DNA of 64,000 nt from Pyricularia pennisetigena (GCF_004337985.1 NC_043741.1:2673348-2737347); one strand, 5' to 3'. Counted from the stretch's first letter, positions 11,183 to 24,500 are shown. The notes: a model not told the origin generated them from the sequence alone. Numbers and translations are program-made.

Positions 11183-11947
11183 ACCTAGTAGAGAGGTCTC
11201 AAGATAGTATGCAAGTATGCATACTGTACCCAAAGTACTAGGTACCTTTACGCAGCATTTCGAGTCATTCTGTTTGATGCACCGCGATTGTACCGTACCG
11301 ATCCCATACTGGAATAGAAATAACTTTCCAAAATCAGTAAGGGAGCCGACCATTCACTACGCTGCTGTCCAAGCCTACTTTCTAAGCGAGCCCTTGAAAC
11401 CGATTTGCTTACACAGGACACAGGAACATGCGAACCCGATCAAGGTACAGTCGGTCAAATGATCTGGTTCCCGGAGGTCTCGGGCAGAACACAGTATGGT
11501 CATTCCTCGCATCCTCTCCGTTGGCCCTGCCGGCGGTTACGGCGCTCTCCGTCTAGGGAGCCTGGGCGTCAAAACCTATTTTCTGAAGTTTCATCACCGC
11601 AGTACGCGCACTAAAAGTATCACATGAAGGGTTGAGAAGTACTGCAATGTAACAAAACAAAACAAAACGATTGTTTATTCCAGGAAGATGTGTGTTTCAT
11701 GAACTGAACTACCAAGACCTCGAAAGAGAAACAAATGCGAGTTTTGTATGCACTGATTATGAGCCATGGGTGGCCTTGGAGAATTAGGAGGTGTCGGCAG
11801 GATGGCGCAATGCTATAGCAACATATCGCAAAAGAGGAGGGCATTTCTATTACTTTTTTTTTCTTTTTTCTTTCTTATCTCTTGCAAAAAAACAAGAAGC
11901 TGCATAACACAGATACCTAGCATGTGCGGGCTGACCCTGTCTGGCTC

Positions 11948-12307
11948 TCAAATCCGCATTCCGTAGTACTTGGGCAAAAACCACCAATGACTGTAAATCA
12001 GATGCACGTCAGGCCAGGTCGTACGATGCTGCAGTAGTTCTCCGGCCGAGACTGCAGATGCAACCCCCCAGTGTGGCGGCAGCTTGCCATGAACCATCAG
12101 ATAAGAATAACAAAGGACGAAAAATAATAAGAATAATAAAAACTTCGCATTGGATATTATGGAAGGTCTTGCTTGCATCGCGTTGGGCATGGAATTCCAC
12201 AGCCAAATTTTATGTGTCATAGACTTCTTCCTTGGCTTAAGAAAACTGTGAAATACCTCTCTTTCTCGAGTATACATAACATAGTAAAGCCATGCCTGCT
12301 CAGCCAT
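11948..12307 (-). CDS. weak ORF, 119 aa with one hydrophobic segment
   Basis: I do not recognise it. An uninterrupted ATG-to-stop frame contains one strongly hydrophobic stretch (residues about 65-83, Leu/Phe/Tyr-rich) that could span a membrane. There is no family resemblance and no splice support, and other frames are open nearby. Kept only as a lineage-specific candidate. Confidence 0.15.
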   Translation of the reverse strand: MAEQAWLYYVMYTREREVFHSFLKPRKKSMTHKIWLWNSMPNAMQARPSIISNAKFLLFLLFFVLCYSYLMVHGKLPPHWGVASAVSAGELLQHRTTWPDVHLIYSHWWFLPKYYGMRI

Positions 12308-13812
12308 AGGTATCTGTGCGTCTTGCAAGGCTTGGGGGGGAAAAGTTTTGTGCCAGACGAGTGCTTGAAATACGTGCTAGCGGCTTTGCAGGTCGTCGAG
12401 GGGCTTTACCGATAGTGCCATGAAGTGGATGTTGTGGCTGGCGGAAGAAGTATAACGTAAACCGGGAACTGGCAGATGCAGACCCCGGTTTGCCAGGGAT
12501 ATACACATCTTTTTCATTCTTCCGAACAGCCACGTATCTACTCCATAGGAGCGTCAATTGCTGGAGAAAGAATACTTAGGAAACGCTGCCGAAGTTGATT
12601 TATCGGGGCTAGCCCTGCGGCTGCAAGTGACGTAAGTCTGTGTGTTTCGGTCAGACCAAGGCGTGACACCCATTCCCACGTATAAGGCTGCTATTATTGA
12701 ATTTTACTTTGCTATTATTGCCCCATTCAAGACACAGTGAGGCTGCACACGGGATTCTGGTTTATCCCAACCAAAACGATGCTAAATGAGGTACACGAAC
12801 ATACCAGTGGTTTAGCATGCCCTTATTTTCACCAGACGACCATGGGCTGAGTAAATCTACTACGACGCCTGCCTGGTAGTTTCTCACGGACCACCGACAT
12901 GTTTACCAAACAGATATTCCATTTCCGGCCTACCGATGTTTTGGTTAAGCCTGTCTGTCACTTGACGTTCATCAAATCGCTGCACGTGAGTGTAGAACAT
13001 TCAAGCAAATCAAAAGGGGGGTGGCGTGCGATCCAGACCTTGTCCGATCGCCAGCAAAGCAAAGCAACTGGATAGAGCCGGGGAGCTCCTGGAGTTCAAA
13101 AACCAAAACGCACACCAATCCACCAGGGGAGGCCCTCGTAAACGAGTAGATCCCCCAAGTACCGGCGATCCTCACGGGCCAGACCCTGTATGGACGATGC
13201 GTAACCAGACCGTCGGTCGAGGCAATGGTGACGGTTCTGGTGACGTTTTTTTTTCTTTTTTTTTTTTCTTCTTCTCTTTCTCTATCTCTCTCGTGTGCCC
13301 CCAAGCCCCCCCCATTCATCCCAAAAGCTTCAAGGGTAGGGGGGATACAATGGTTTGCTATTACTAGTTCTAGTCAAAGTACCACGTAGTAGTGGTTGTC
13401 GTGTGGGGAAAACTACCGGTGATAGGGTGATTTGGCTGCTGGATGACCGACCTAAAGCAGTCTTTGCAGTGTCACGAGGGCTAAAGGATCCATTGCGAGG
13501 GGCGATTGGGGTCTTGGTGTTGGAGTAAAAAAGATAGCAACCGGATAATCAAGGCAAACTAAATTTCTCCGTCCGCCTCCAAGCCTAGCCTGCCGTGTTT
13601 GAGCTCGTCAGCGTGATGGCGGTAGTCTGAGCGGGGTCATGTCAAATCAATCAGATCATGATGGACAAGACGAATCCAAGCAGGGACCAAGCTATTCTGG
13701 ACCTAAAAGTCTGGAGCCTGGAACTAGACCGGGCGCAAGTGAGCTTTGGACCGAAACCGAGTCTGGACTGGAGAGACTATTAATTCCTTTTGTTACTGAC
13801 CCGATGTGGGAG

Positions 13813-13841
13813 AAAAAAAAAAAAAAAAAAAAAAAAAAAAA
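13813..13841. repeat. poly(A)29
   Basis: Uninterrupted run of 29 A. Confidence 0.95.
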
Positions 13842-16769
13842 CAAAGGATAGCGTCGAAAAACAAAAACACAATCAATCATTGTTTGATAAGGATTGCGAA
13901 TCGAGGCATCCATCGCCCAGCTGTTTACAGTAATAACGGTAGGAGATCGTCGCGAGACAAAGATAGACGTGTGTGATACATGGGATCAACCAACCGACCG
14001 GCCGACTTTTTGTTTGCCCTTTCCAATGGATTAGACGGCTGGTGTTTGTTGAGCAAGTACAAAAAAAGCGGGCCCTTGCATCTCTTCCCATAAAATGGAA
14101 AAAGCCAAAACCGTTTGAGGCGCCGAAGAAGGTACGACTACACATCAGCTGATCTGTAAAGAGAAGAGGTAAAGTTATTTAAGCCCATTCAATATTACTA
14201 CTAAACATACAAGTTGCCGAAGTCCGAAAAGAAATCCGAATTCTTGGCGGTCATCATGCAATGTACTTGCGGCAGCAGCATCGTTTGGGGGCGACGACGA
14301 TAACTTCGCTAGCCACCACGGTGTATTTTCTAATATTTTTTTTTTTGTCCCCATGGATGACGAGCCAAGGGCCAAGAGATGCCCGTCCGAAGTCGGTGGC
14401 CGTCGCCTGGCGGTAGATATTACCTTACCGGCACACCCAAATTCTCCAATTCCGGTTGGCAGACCCAAAAGTGTGTGTGGTGTATGGGTGATCGAACGTG
14501 CACACAGTATACGCTTTTATCACGGGACCAAGAACCAAAGTACCTGCCAACCTTACTTTCCCCTGGATACCTGCCTACCTACTTACCTTATTTGATTGCC
14601 TACTGGACCGCCGAAAGACCTGTCGGGACAAGGGAACGAATCCAGCAATGTTGGAAGCCCTGTGTGCATGTAACGGTCTGGTCGTGGCCAAATGGAACTC
14701 AGACAAATTTGCCAGCCAATCCAGCCCCCTTTTTACGAAATGTTAATTTGAGCCCTGATTGTCATCATCTCGACAAAACATGACACTCTCTTTTTCATGT
14801 TGAATTGGCGGATCCTCCATCTCGGTCTTTGTCTCTGGTTGATTTTTCTGGCCCTGGAAAAAAAAGAGGGAAGCCGCTCTTCTTAATTTTGTCTTTGTTT
14901 TTTTTCTTCTTCTCCATGTTCATGGGCCACACTCCTGGGGGGCTATTATTACCATGCACACCCAAGCCAACCCTCAATGTCTGACCATAGGTAATCAAGG
15001 ATGCAAGGGTGTCAACAAGCAATGGCAGCAAATCCGTCCCGCCGCACTGGCCTTTTTTTTGGGCGTCAAATCGAAAGCTCTTTCTTCTTGTGTTTCTCTT
15101 CACCTTTTTGTGTCTAGTTTAATAATTAGTACTTCCCCCTGTCTTGGGACTGCTTAAACTGCATCTTGCTCAGGGGAATTCAACTCATGGGCCCCGACCC
15201 AGGAAAAAAAAAGGCCCAATAAAGTACTACTTGCTGCGTACTAGTTTTAGTACGAGGTACTACCACGATATCTACCAAAAACTAGACTAGCAAACCAGGC
15301 CCCCCACACCGAATTCAGCATGAAAAAGATGATCATATGCTCGTTGAAGGAATAAACCCGAATAGTGAGCTGATGCGTCGTTGTTTGAAACGCTCTGTTG
15401 TGATATTGCAAAACCGCCTGAGGCTCGAAATGCACCCCTCCATGACAAGAATCAAACCCCGGTAGACTAGGACATCCCTTTTTCTGTATCCAAAAAAGCG
15501 AAAGGCAGAAAAGACATAGCCCCTTTGGAACAAAAGCCCAGTCAACCAGCTATGGGGGAAAAAAAAAATTCTCGGATTCAATTGCCTGGCACGGACTGGC
15601 GACTTGAGATATTCAGGTGGGACTGGGCGGTGGTCGGGGTGGATGCCGGGTAGCGTCCGTAATCTAATTATTGACCCCATCCGAGAAGCCTAGGCCATTT
15701 GTTCCGTCCAGGGCATTTGCAAACCCGCCCAAAGCAGGTGGATCTCGATAGATTGATTACATTCGTCCCAGTAGCCGCCGACCAGTCATTTCAAACGGGA
15801 TGCATTGTGATGCAAGCCTTTTCTTTTGTTTTTGTGGACATGAGGTGGAGAAGGAGGCTTGTCGGTTGTCAAAGGAGCGAAGCAGCGCCGGTCAAAGAAA
15901 CAGTCAAAGTCAGATCACTGTTCCTGCTTACCGTGTGCCATCCCTCCCTTTTTATTATATTTTATTTTATTTGTGGTATAATCAAGGCACATGAGCTGGG
16001 TAGTTAGGCAAGAAGTGAGATGGGGGGCCCTTTTTCGCTGCAACCCCGTAACCGCTCTGCTTTGTAGCATTCCGTTCAATAATTAGATAAGACTAAAAAG
16101 CCGAAAAAACAACAATGAGACCTTGGCATTAGCTTCAACCCACTGTCAGGTTCATCCCGCAGTTTTTTTTTTAACCCTCGAGCACATAATCAGCCCAGTA
16201 TGCAGGCTAGATACAATCGGTGATTAACAATGCACGAGCCTTTGAACACAGATCGGCAACACGAGACATCCACTTTCGACAAGACATATGGTGGAACCTT
16301 TTACAAGAGAGAGGAAAAAAAAAGGACAGCACAGAGAAGACCCCAAACAGCCAAGGAATCTAGACGTGTTCCCTAACAGCTGCGTCACAGCTACAAGCCC
16401 CAAAAAATGACCAGACTCTTAGCTGATATCGTAAACACAAAGCTATATTCAGCATTCCAGCCGTGATTCCATTTCGGCATACCATATGGTATGTACTTGC
16501 AGCTGGAAACTGCCTATCCTGTCCCTTACGCGGCTAGGTATGCTAGTTCCAGAGTATGCCGGCACTGGAAAAGACCATGTACCGGGCCACAAGGTTCGCA
16601 CCACTCAAGGGAGAGCTCTGGTGGAGTCAAAATCATCGTTCTAATCTTCTGCAGGCCGCCCGTTGAAAGTTCAGGGTCCCAGAATCCTTGTTGGCTGGCT
16701 TTTTTTTTTCTTTTTTTTCTTTTGTCTGTCTCTTGGGTGGAGCCCAAACCAAAAAAGGGATCGTTCTCG

Positions 16770-16800
16770 ACACACACACACACACCACACACGCACACAC
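16770..16800. repeat. (CA)n-type microsatellite, imperfect
   Basis: About 30 bp of CA dinucleotides interrupted by CCA and CGCA units. Confidence 0.9.
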
Positions 16801-17130
16801 GTACCACCATTCCTTTCCCTGCGTGGGACCCACATATGCACGTCCCTTGCACATGATGACCTACGGCAGAGCGGGTTGGCGCTGCCGCCCACACGATGCA
16901 AGTGACTGACTACCTACAGTATGACTGGACACTGCCGCGTGGGAAACAAAAGAGGGAGAAAAATAGAAAAACATAGAAAAAAAAAAGATAAACGAGAGCC
17001 CTGCAGGAGGACAACGCCACAAACCCCTGTCCCTTTTTTTTGGGTTGGCACGCTGCGGATGCAATTTCGCGAAATGGAGCGCACGAGCCACTTGTGCCCT
17101 GGTAACAGCAAGCAACGCGATGAGATTTTC

Positions 17131-17132
<2 letters not shown>

Positions 17133-17164
<32 letters not shown>
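17133..17164. repeat. poly(T)32
   Basis: Uninterrupted run of 32 T about 750 bp upstream of the PH-domain gene. Confidence 0.95.
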
Positions 17165-17167
<3 letters not shown>

Positions 17168-17825
17168 CCCGTCTTCTTCCCCTGATGTTATCAGACACGT
17201 CGGTACTGTACCATGTGGAAAAGTAAACACGGTGTGGGAGTCGAAAGAGGAACACGGCCTGACCTGATTGTCAGAGAGAGAGAGAGATGCCGTTTTCCAT
17301 GGCAAGTCAAGGTGTGATTAGTTGCTGCTGGGAAGGAGAAAAAGCAATGAAAACAGCAGATTGGAGCACGGCGAAATTTTGGCTACATGCAGATCCGCTT
17401 CGCAAGACAAGTTTGGAGCTCCCGTCCTGGCAGAGACGGCGTTGACAGCCCAAGCCTAACGCTGGGACAGGGCCGCTACAGGGCCAGGCATAATTAATTA
17501 CCTGACAGTCAGTCAGTTGGATGACCGTACTGTGCGAGAATGCGTTTCCATTTGCCATACCCCCATGGAGGGAGGTACCCCTTGGTACCCTACCGTACAA
17601 TACCATACCTCTCCTTCCCTGTCTTGACCCGCTCCACGCTGTGTTGCAAACAAATAAGTACTTGCCCCTACAAAAGTCCAGATCGAATCTGTCCTTCCTG
17701 TTCTCTCTTTCCTCCATCTGTCTAATTCCATCCTCACAGAGAACAAAGGAGGACTTTCAGCTGACCTTCGACATTAAACCGTCCTTGAGTCCCTGACATA
17801 TACAAGTTTTTGAGATACCCTTAAT

Positions 17826-17876
17826 TTTAAAAGGCTTACTTTTTTTTCTGCCTTTTTCTTTCTCTTTGTTTTCTTG
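17826..17876 (+). promoter_or_regulatory. pyrimidine-rich leader of the PH-domain gene
   Basis: A C/T-rich tract sits 40-90 nt before the start codon, the arrangement often seen near transcription starts of highly expressed filamentous-fungal genes. It is interleaved with three GATACCC words (17814, 17878, 17895). Role inferred. Confidence 0.45.
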
Positions 17877-17916
17877 TGATACCCAAGTTTCTTTGATACC
17901 CAAAACATTCTTCACA

Positions 17917-19859
17917 ATGTCGGACGCACAGAAGCCCGTTGAGGTCCCGAAGGACGCCGCCGCTGCCCCGGCAGTTGAGCCTACTGTTGCTGCCCCTGAG
18001 GCTGCCCCTGCCGTCGTCGAGCCCCCCAAGGAGGCCGAACCCGTTGCCGCTGCCACCACCACCGAGCCCGAGACTGCCACCGCCACGACTGCCACCGAGC
18101 CCGCTGTCGCCGCCACGACTGAGGCTACTACCGAGACCCCGGCTGCCGAGACTGAGGAGGCCAAGAAGGAGAAGGAGGTGACCCCCATCGAGGAGGGCTA
18201 CCTTGAGTCAAAGGGCACCAAGTTCCCCCAGTATGTTGGACCAACAAAACACAGGAGATTTATAGCGTCATTCCTAACGAGTAAACAGGAACTTCATCTA
18301 CACCAAGCGATTTTTCTGGTTCGGCACTGATGCCGTCGAGCCCAAGAACTTGGCCTCGTTCGTCAAGGCTGAGAAGTCATCTGAGAGCGCCCAGATCGTT
18401 GCCGCATGGGCTAGCCACACTGGTGAGGGCCTGTTGTTCTTCACTGAGAAGGGCACCGACAAGACTGCCCCCGGTGGCGCCATCCAGCTGGTAAGTTGCA
18501 CATGAGGCGATCAAATATTGAGAATAAACTGGTCCCATGTTCTTGGCACTGACCCGCTTTCGACGCATCCAGAGCGAGGCCTCTGAGCCAACTGCCGATG
18601 GCCCCACTAAGTTCCACTTCACCACCAAAGGCCACAAGCACACCTTCAAGGCCGCTAACGCTGCCGATCGCGACAACTGGGTCGCCCAGATCAAGGCTAA
18701 GGCCGCTGCCGCCAAGGAGCTTGCCGCCACTGTGATTGAGAGCGAGGCCTACAAGAAGACCCTGGAGAGCTTCAAGCCCGCCGCTCCTGTCGCCCCAGTC
18801 AAGAAGGAAGAGGCCAAGGCTGAGGAGCCCGCAGCGGAGGTCGCGGCCGCCGCTGAGGCCGAGCCTACCACCGAGGCCAAGGAGGCCGAGGTCCCCAAGA
18901 TCGAGGAGCCCGCTGAGGCCAAGGAGGCCGCCGCCGCCAAGGACGAGAAGAAGGAGGAGCCCCAGCGTCGCTCTGCTAGCCGCAAGCGCGCCTCGATCTT
19001 CGGCTCGCTGCTCGGCAAGAAGGACGAGAAGAAGGAAGCTAAGAAGGATGAGGCCAAGCCTGAGGAGACTGCCGCCGAGGCCCCCGCCGCCGAGGCTGCC
19101 GTTGCCGAGTCTACCGATGGTGCTACCGAGACTCCCGCCGCTGTTCCCACTGAGGCCGCCGCTACTGATGCTTCCGCTGCCACTGAGGAGAAGAAGGAGG
19201 AGAAGGCTGCCCCTGTCAAGCCCACTCCTGTCAAGCGCAACAGCCTATTTGGCAACCTGAGCTTCGGCAAGAAGAAGACTGCTGAGCCCGCCGCCGCCAC
19301 CGAGGCTGCTCCTGTTGTGCCTGCCAAGGAGGCCGAGGCTGGCCCTGTCGCCGACGCCGCCCCTGTCATCCCTGCCGTCGAGACCTCTGCCCCTCTCTCC
19401 GCCGAGGTTGCCTCGCCCGCCACTGTCCCTACTGAGACAGTTGAGGGTGGCGCAGCTGCTCCTACCGCCGCTGCCGCCGGCGAGCCTACCAAGAAGGAGA
19501 TGAAGAGCGAGAAGCGCAAGTCGTCTCTCCCTTTCGCTTTCGGCAAGAAAGACAAGGCTACTTCATCGGACGAGGAGGGTGAGAAGACCCCCAAGTCTCC
19601 CTCTGCTTTCTCCAAGCTCCGTGCGACCATTAAGGGCAAGAACAAGGCTGCTGAGAAGCCTGCCGAGAAGCCCGAGGCTACTCCCGAGGAGACTGCTGAG
19701 AAGACTGAGGCCGAGGCCCCCAAGGCCGCTGAGAGCACCGAGGCCAAGGTCGAGGAGCCTGCCAAGCCCGTCGAGGCTGATGCTGCCGCCCCTGCTCCTG
19801 TCGTCGATGAGGCCCCCAAGCCCGTTGCTGCCACGCCCGTTGTTGCTGCCTCGGCTTAG
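17917..19859 (+). CDS. PH-domain protein with Ala/Glu/Lys-rich tail (Meu6-like, 600 aa)
   Basis: Probable membrane-phosphoinositide or protein-binding protein of the family annotated in fungi as meiotic expression up-regulated protein 6 (recalled). Exons 17917-18230, 18289-18490 and 18573-19859, with donors GTATGT and GTAAGT and matching phases. Residues 1-90 are Ala/Pro/Thr/Glu-rich. Residues about 91-213 form a split PH domain: EEGYLESKG at the start, FIYTKRFFWF in the middle, and the conserved Trp in DNWVAQI at the end. The remaining ~390 residues are low-complexity Ala/Glu/Lys/Pro. Three basic-hydrophobic motifs interrupt this tail, at about 309 (RKRASIFGSLLGKK), 393 (KRNSLFGNLSFGKK) and 486 (KRKSSLPFAFGKK). 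Codons are strongly GC3-biased and the leader is C/T-rich, suggesting high expression. The gene converges on the histidine kinase. The start ATG context is CACAATG. Confidence 0.9.
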
Positions 19860-21575
19860 GGGACGCGAAGCAGTTTGCCACGCTTGATCAGAAAATCCAG
19901 GTAGTCATGACGGCTAGTGGGTTAGGTGATGCATTCGTGCGACGACCGTGATGCATGCTCCTACGACACTTGATCTTTTCCTTGGAAGGAAACGCGTTTA
20001 TGCCCATTTCCACCATGTTTTCGTTGCACAATTCTACTTTCCGGGTTTCGGTCGGGAAACGGATCTGCATTTCAAGATACCCTTGTCGACATCGGTTGGA
20101 TTCTTGATACCCCTTGGCTATACCCTTTTGATTAGGGTTTGGCTTTGAAGAATCTCAGCTCTCGACATCACAAGTTCGATCATTCTTTGGTTTTGTTTCC
20201 TTCGGTTTCGTCGTTTTGCTCTTTTTGCAGAAAAACAACATCGCATCAAAATTCCTCTACAAAAAAATCTTGAACACCATCACTTTATCTTTGCATTTCC
20301 TTTTTCCCAGTTTCGGCTGTCTCCTCGTGTCTTGATTACTGTCTTTTTTTGATACCCAGTATACCCAGACCCGTCGTTCAGCGATGTTCGAAAGCACACA
20401 AATCTTGTCTGTCCTTTTCAATATAAAACAAAGAACCACAAAAAAATATTCTGGAGGGCAAGGGGAAAGGGGAGTCTGTCTGATGGGGATTTCGTTTCTG
20501 ATAAAAACAACATCTTACAACACAATCTGCTCACACAAGATGCTTCTCCCTCGCTTGGCTGAGAGTTGTCCTGGGTGACGATTTCATGGTTTAGAGAGGG
20601 GGTTCATTTTGAGGTTGATTTGTCGGTTGGGAGATTGTTATATGACCTATCCGAGCGATTCCTGTCACACTTTATTAATAGCTAATAAAAACCCTCTCGC
20701 ATGTTTGTTCAATCATCGGTTTCCCCTGTGTTCTTAAATTGATCGAGTAATTAGTCTCGTGATATCTATTGCCCGAAGTAACCGTTGCGAACGAGGTGAA
20801 GCATTGTTATGAGAAAGCTTAAAGAGAGACCTGCTTTCTTTAAACATGGTTGTCTCATATACTCAGGGATGATAACCGCAAACCATACAATGGCAGAGGT
20901 TGTTATTGCTGCACACATGGGAGGAGATTGGCACTGTTATTGTACTGGACTATTCCAGTACTGATGTGTATTACTGTTGAACTCGACTAGACCTGGTCTA
21001 GTTTCTAGCTGGTTTTCTCGACAGTGAGAATCATTGTAGTTCTCGCTGTACCACCACCTGTATACCATGTAGGTGAAGGTTACCCTCTTCCCAATGATGC
21101 CCACATGGTTTGACAATGAGCAAGACACATCAGTTCAACATTCTAATCGTCGACTCGTTGCTTCATTCTCGCCCCAGGGCTGTGACTGCTGCTGGGATAT
21201 ATGTTTGAAAGAAACCAATCACACAACAGGAACAAAAACAATTCCCCCAAGGGAAGAAAAGACCAGCCAGCCTTGTGATGCATCCTACAATGGCCTCATG
21301 TCTATCTATTTCCACCCGTACGCCTTCGCATATCGTGGTATCCTGTAGCCAAAAATAATTATCAAAAAAGAGAACATAAAACAAAAGAGTTCATGAAACA
21401 CCAACTCCGAGCCCAAGCCCGCCTTTGTATCACCAGTCGATTGAGAGCAGAGGAAACCCAAGCAAGGAAAGAAGGAGATATCGTAACCTTCTGAAGGTCG
21501 AGCAGCAATGAATATATGTGCGATACAAGTAGGTATGTATAGGTATCAACAAAGACCAAAAGATTACCAAGCCGG
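19860..21575. other. convergent 3' intergenic region
   Basis: Lies between the PH-domain gene (+) and the histidine kinase (-). It is T-rich with short open frames only and must hold both 3'-UTRs. GATACCC words occur at 20076, 20106 and 20351. No gene seen. Confidence 0.5.
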
Positions 21576-24500
21576 TCATGCAACAGTAGTCGTCGCAGCA
21601 GGAGGCGGCGGAGGCGGAGTAGCAGTAGGCGATGTAACCATGGGCTCAGCGGGTGAAATGTCCATAGCACCAGAACCAAAAGCAGCGTTCGTGTCGAACT
21701 TTGAGACTAGTTCCTCTATCTTGGGTATGAGTTCGGGTATGCGGAACGGTTTCGAGATGACGTCGTCCTGTTTTACACGGTTAGTGATCACATACAGATA
21801 AGTGCCCTTCTGTTTGCACATCTCCCCACCGCCGAGGTTATCCTGTTCNNNNNNNNNNNNNNNNNNNNNNNNNNNNNNNNNAAAAAAAAAAAAAAAAAAA
21901 AAACTCACAATACCGGCAGCCTTTGCGGTTTCGATCTGCTCGGGTCTCGCATACGCCGTCACGGCGATAATTGGTATGTGGTGCGCAATAACCCCCAAGC
22001 CCTCCAACTCCCGGATCCGGCGCGCACACGTCATGCCATCCATGACTGGCATCTCAAGGTCCATTAATATGACGGAAATGTTAATGTTGGACTCCTGCTG
22101 ACATGTACTTGTCATACTTGTACCGGGCGAAGATGGGTCCTCGGTCGTGGATGTTCCGGGCTTCTGTGATTGTTCTGCAGTACCACCGACACCTAGTTGA
22201 TGCTGCTGCTCTTCAAGAACCCCATGCCGCCAGAATCGTGACCTCTGCAAGGTGGCAAGCGCCTCCTGTCCGTGGTTGGCCACGAGTGTGTTGTTGCCGC
22301 ACCTGACAAGCTGACGTTGTAGTACACGCTGATTCACAAGATTATCCTCGACTATGAGCACATCGAGGGGCCGATGGCTGTGCTGGCTCGCGCTCGGTGT
22401 CGGGCTCCGAGTTGTCGTTACTGATGATACGTTGACGACATCTCGTTGCCGTTGCGGTGATGAAGCCCCGTTCAAAGTTGACACAGGTGGCGTCGTTGTA
22501 GGGCTGATGGTGGTCTTTTCCAGGGTGTAGGATGCGCCTTCTAGGGCAGACAGCGAAGGCGGCTTGGCGATGCCGGTATTGCTGACGCTGCTGCCATTGT
22601 TCTTGGGTGCTGCAGCGTCGATCTTGAAGGAGCCTGCTGTTGCGAGCACATCGGGAGGTATATCACTAGGGTCTACTTTGCGGGCCTGAATGTAAAATGC
22701 AAACGTGCTCCCAACGCCCTTTTCGCTCGACACGCTGATCTGCCCACCCTGGAGCTCGGATAGAATCCTCGAGATGTACAGACCCAGCCCTGACCCGCCG
22801 TACTGCACATGTGTCCGGGGAGATGTTTGTGAGAACCTATGGAACAGCAGCTTCTTCTCCTTGGCGTCCAAGCCCGGTCCGGTGTCGGTGACGGAGAAGT
22901 GGAGGTAGACCTTCTCTCCACTACCCCATTCGGGCTTGTCAGTGATGTTTTCAGTCGCGGGCGAGCGAGTCGGAAAGTAGTTCAGCCCAGACGACGGCGC
23001 CATCCCGTCCCCGTTGTTGCGGCTGGCACCCATGCTGACGATGATGGTCGGCGAGTCACGCGAATTGGTAAACTTGATGGCGTTGGTCATGAGATTTATC
23101 AGGATCTGCTGCAGTCTCGAGGGATCGATCTTGACCCAGTCGACACCAAGCTCCTCGTACGACTTTTCGACCCGGAATTCGACACGAATTTGGCTGCTCC
23201 TGATTTCCGACTCAAACATCTTGAGGACCTTTTGAACAGCAGTTATAGGCTGTGCGTCGACCGGTGTCACAAGGAGTAGCTGTGAATCGAGTTTGGAAAA
23301 AGTCAGGATGTCATCGACGATCCGCTTTTGGTGGCTAGCACAGAGGGCGATGGTGTTGGCCGCCTCTAGGCAACCATCCATAAGGAGCTGCAAGTCCGTA
23401 TTCAACGTCTCGTTGCCACTGCAAAACCGCGCTAGTCCGCTGGTGATCTCGTCGGAACACTGCAGGATGGCGCTGAGTGGATTGCGCATCTCGTGGCTCG
23501 TCATGTCGATAAAGTTCTCCTGCTGGCGCTTCAACTCAACCGCTTCCTCCCTGCGTTGTCGCTGGAACGTCTCAGCCCACTTTTGTTGGGTTATGTCGGT
23601 TATGCAGCCGAAAATGCGTTTGAGGTCACCATTGGCATCCTTCTCGGGGAAAGCGCTCAGCAGGACCCATGTATCGACTGGATGTCCCTCGGCCTGACTG
23701 CTCGACTTGAACCGGAATTCATGCGTGGTAGTCACCTTTTCTGTCACAAGCTTGGACCAGACTGCCTCCAGCCCAGGGCGGTCCTCATCGCGCACGCTCT
23801 GCATCCAGCTGCCCAACGTGTCATGCGACCGTGGATGCCGTGATATCTGCCACCACATATCGTTGCTGTAGGTAATTTTGGCTTGGTTATTTGTGATGAA
23901 CATGCCCACGGGTGCGAATTCGGCCATCCTGCTAAACTTGTACTCGCTTTCCACGGCCTCTTGAGTGCGAAGCCGCAACTGTAACGAGAGCTCTTGGCGA
24001 TCTAGAGCAGCTATTCGTGCCGCTTTCTGGCCCTTCCGAATCTCTTCCTCGAAAAGCGCAACCGAGGCCATGGACGTGGCCAGCGCACGGGAGAGAAGCT
24101 TGATGAACAGTTCGAAGTCCTCATTGTACGGTCTTCTCGGGTTGGTGCCCATTACGATGAAGCCCGCAACAGCTTCGCCTGTTGGCGTTGGGTGAACCGG
24201 GAAAACAACGATGGTCCTTGCAGGGTCCCCAAATCCTCGTCGCTCGAAACCGCTGATCAGATGGTGCGGCAATGTCCCGGATTCTTTGCTCAATACTATA
24301 GGACTGTCGGTACAGCCCATGGCCTCGCGCATATACGGCGCAAAGCCATCATCACTGGTACGCAGATCTAGGTACTTCACTGCGGTTGGGTGGCCTACCG
24401 GTACTCCCAAGGATCCTTCTAACACCACGGTGGGTGGGTTCGCCAAGCTTCCCGAGTGCAGAGACGAAACCTCGCTTTCCGACTCGTCGGGACAGGTCGA

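Larger units (their letters stand above)
9530..17916. other. 8 kb gene-poor, simple-repeat-rich region
   Basis: No convincing protein gene is seen apart from a weak minus-strand frame at 11948-12307. The region is dominated by homopolymer runs (9691-9708, 11139-11163, 13813-13841, 17133-17164), a (CAG)7, a (GA)15 and a CA-rich microsatellite, with many GTAC words. The last 300-400 nt are the promoter and pyrimidine-rich leader of the PH-domain gene. Confidence 0.5.

Noticed and set aside
18749..19834. Long minus-strand open frame (about 360 codons) opposite the PH-protein gene
   Set aside because: It is a shadow of GC3-rich Ala/Glu/Lys codons; the translation is Ala/Ser/Gly low complexity with no motif, while the plus strand has a spliced PH domain.
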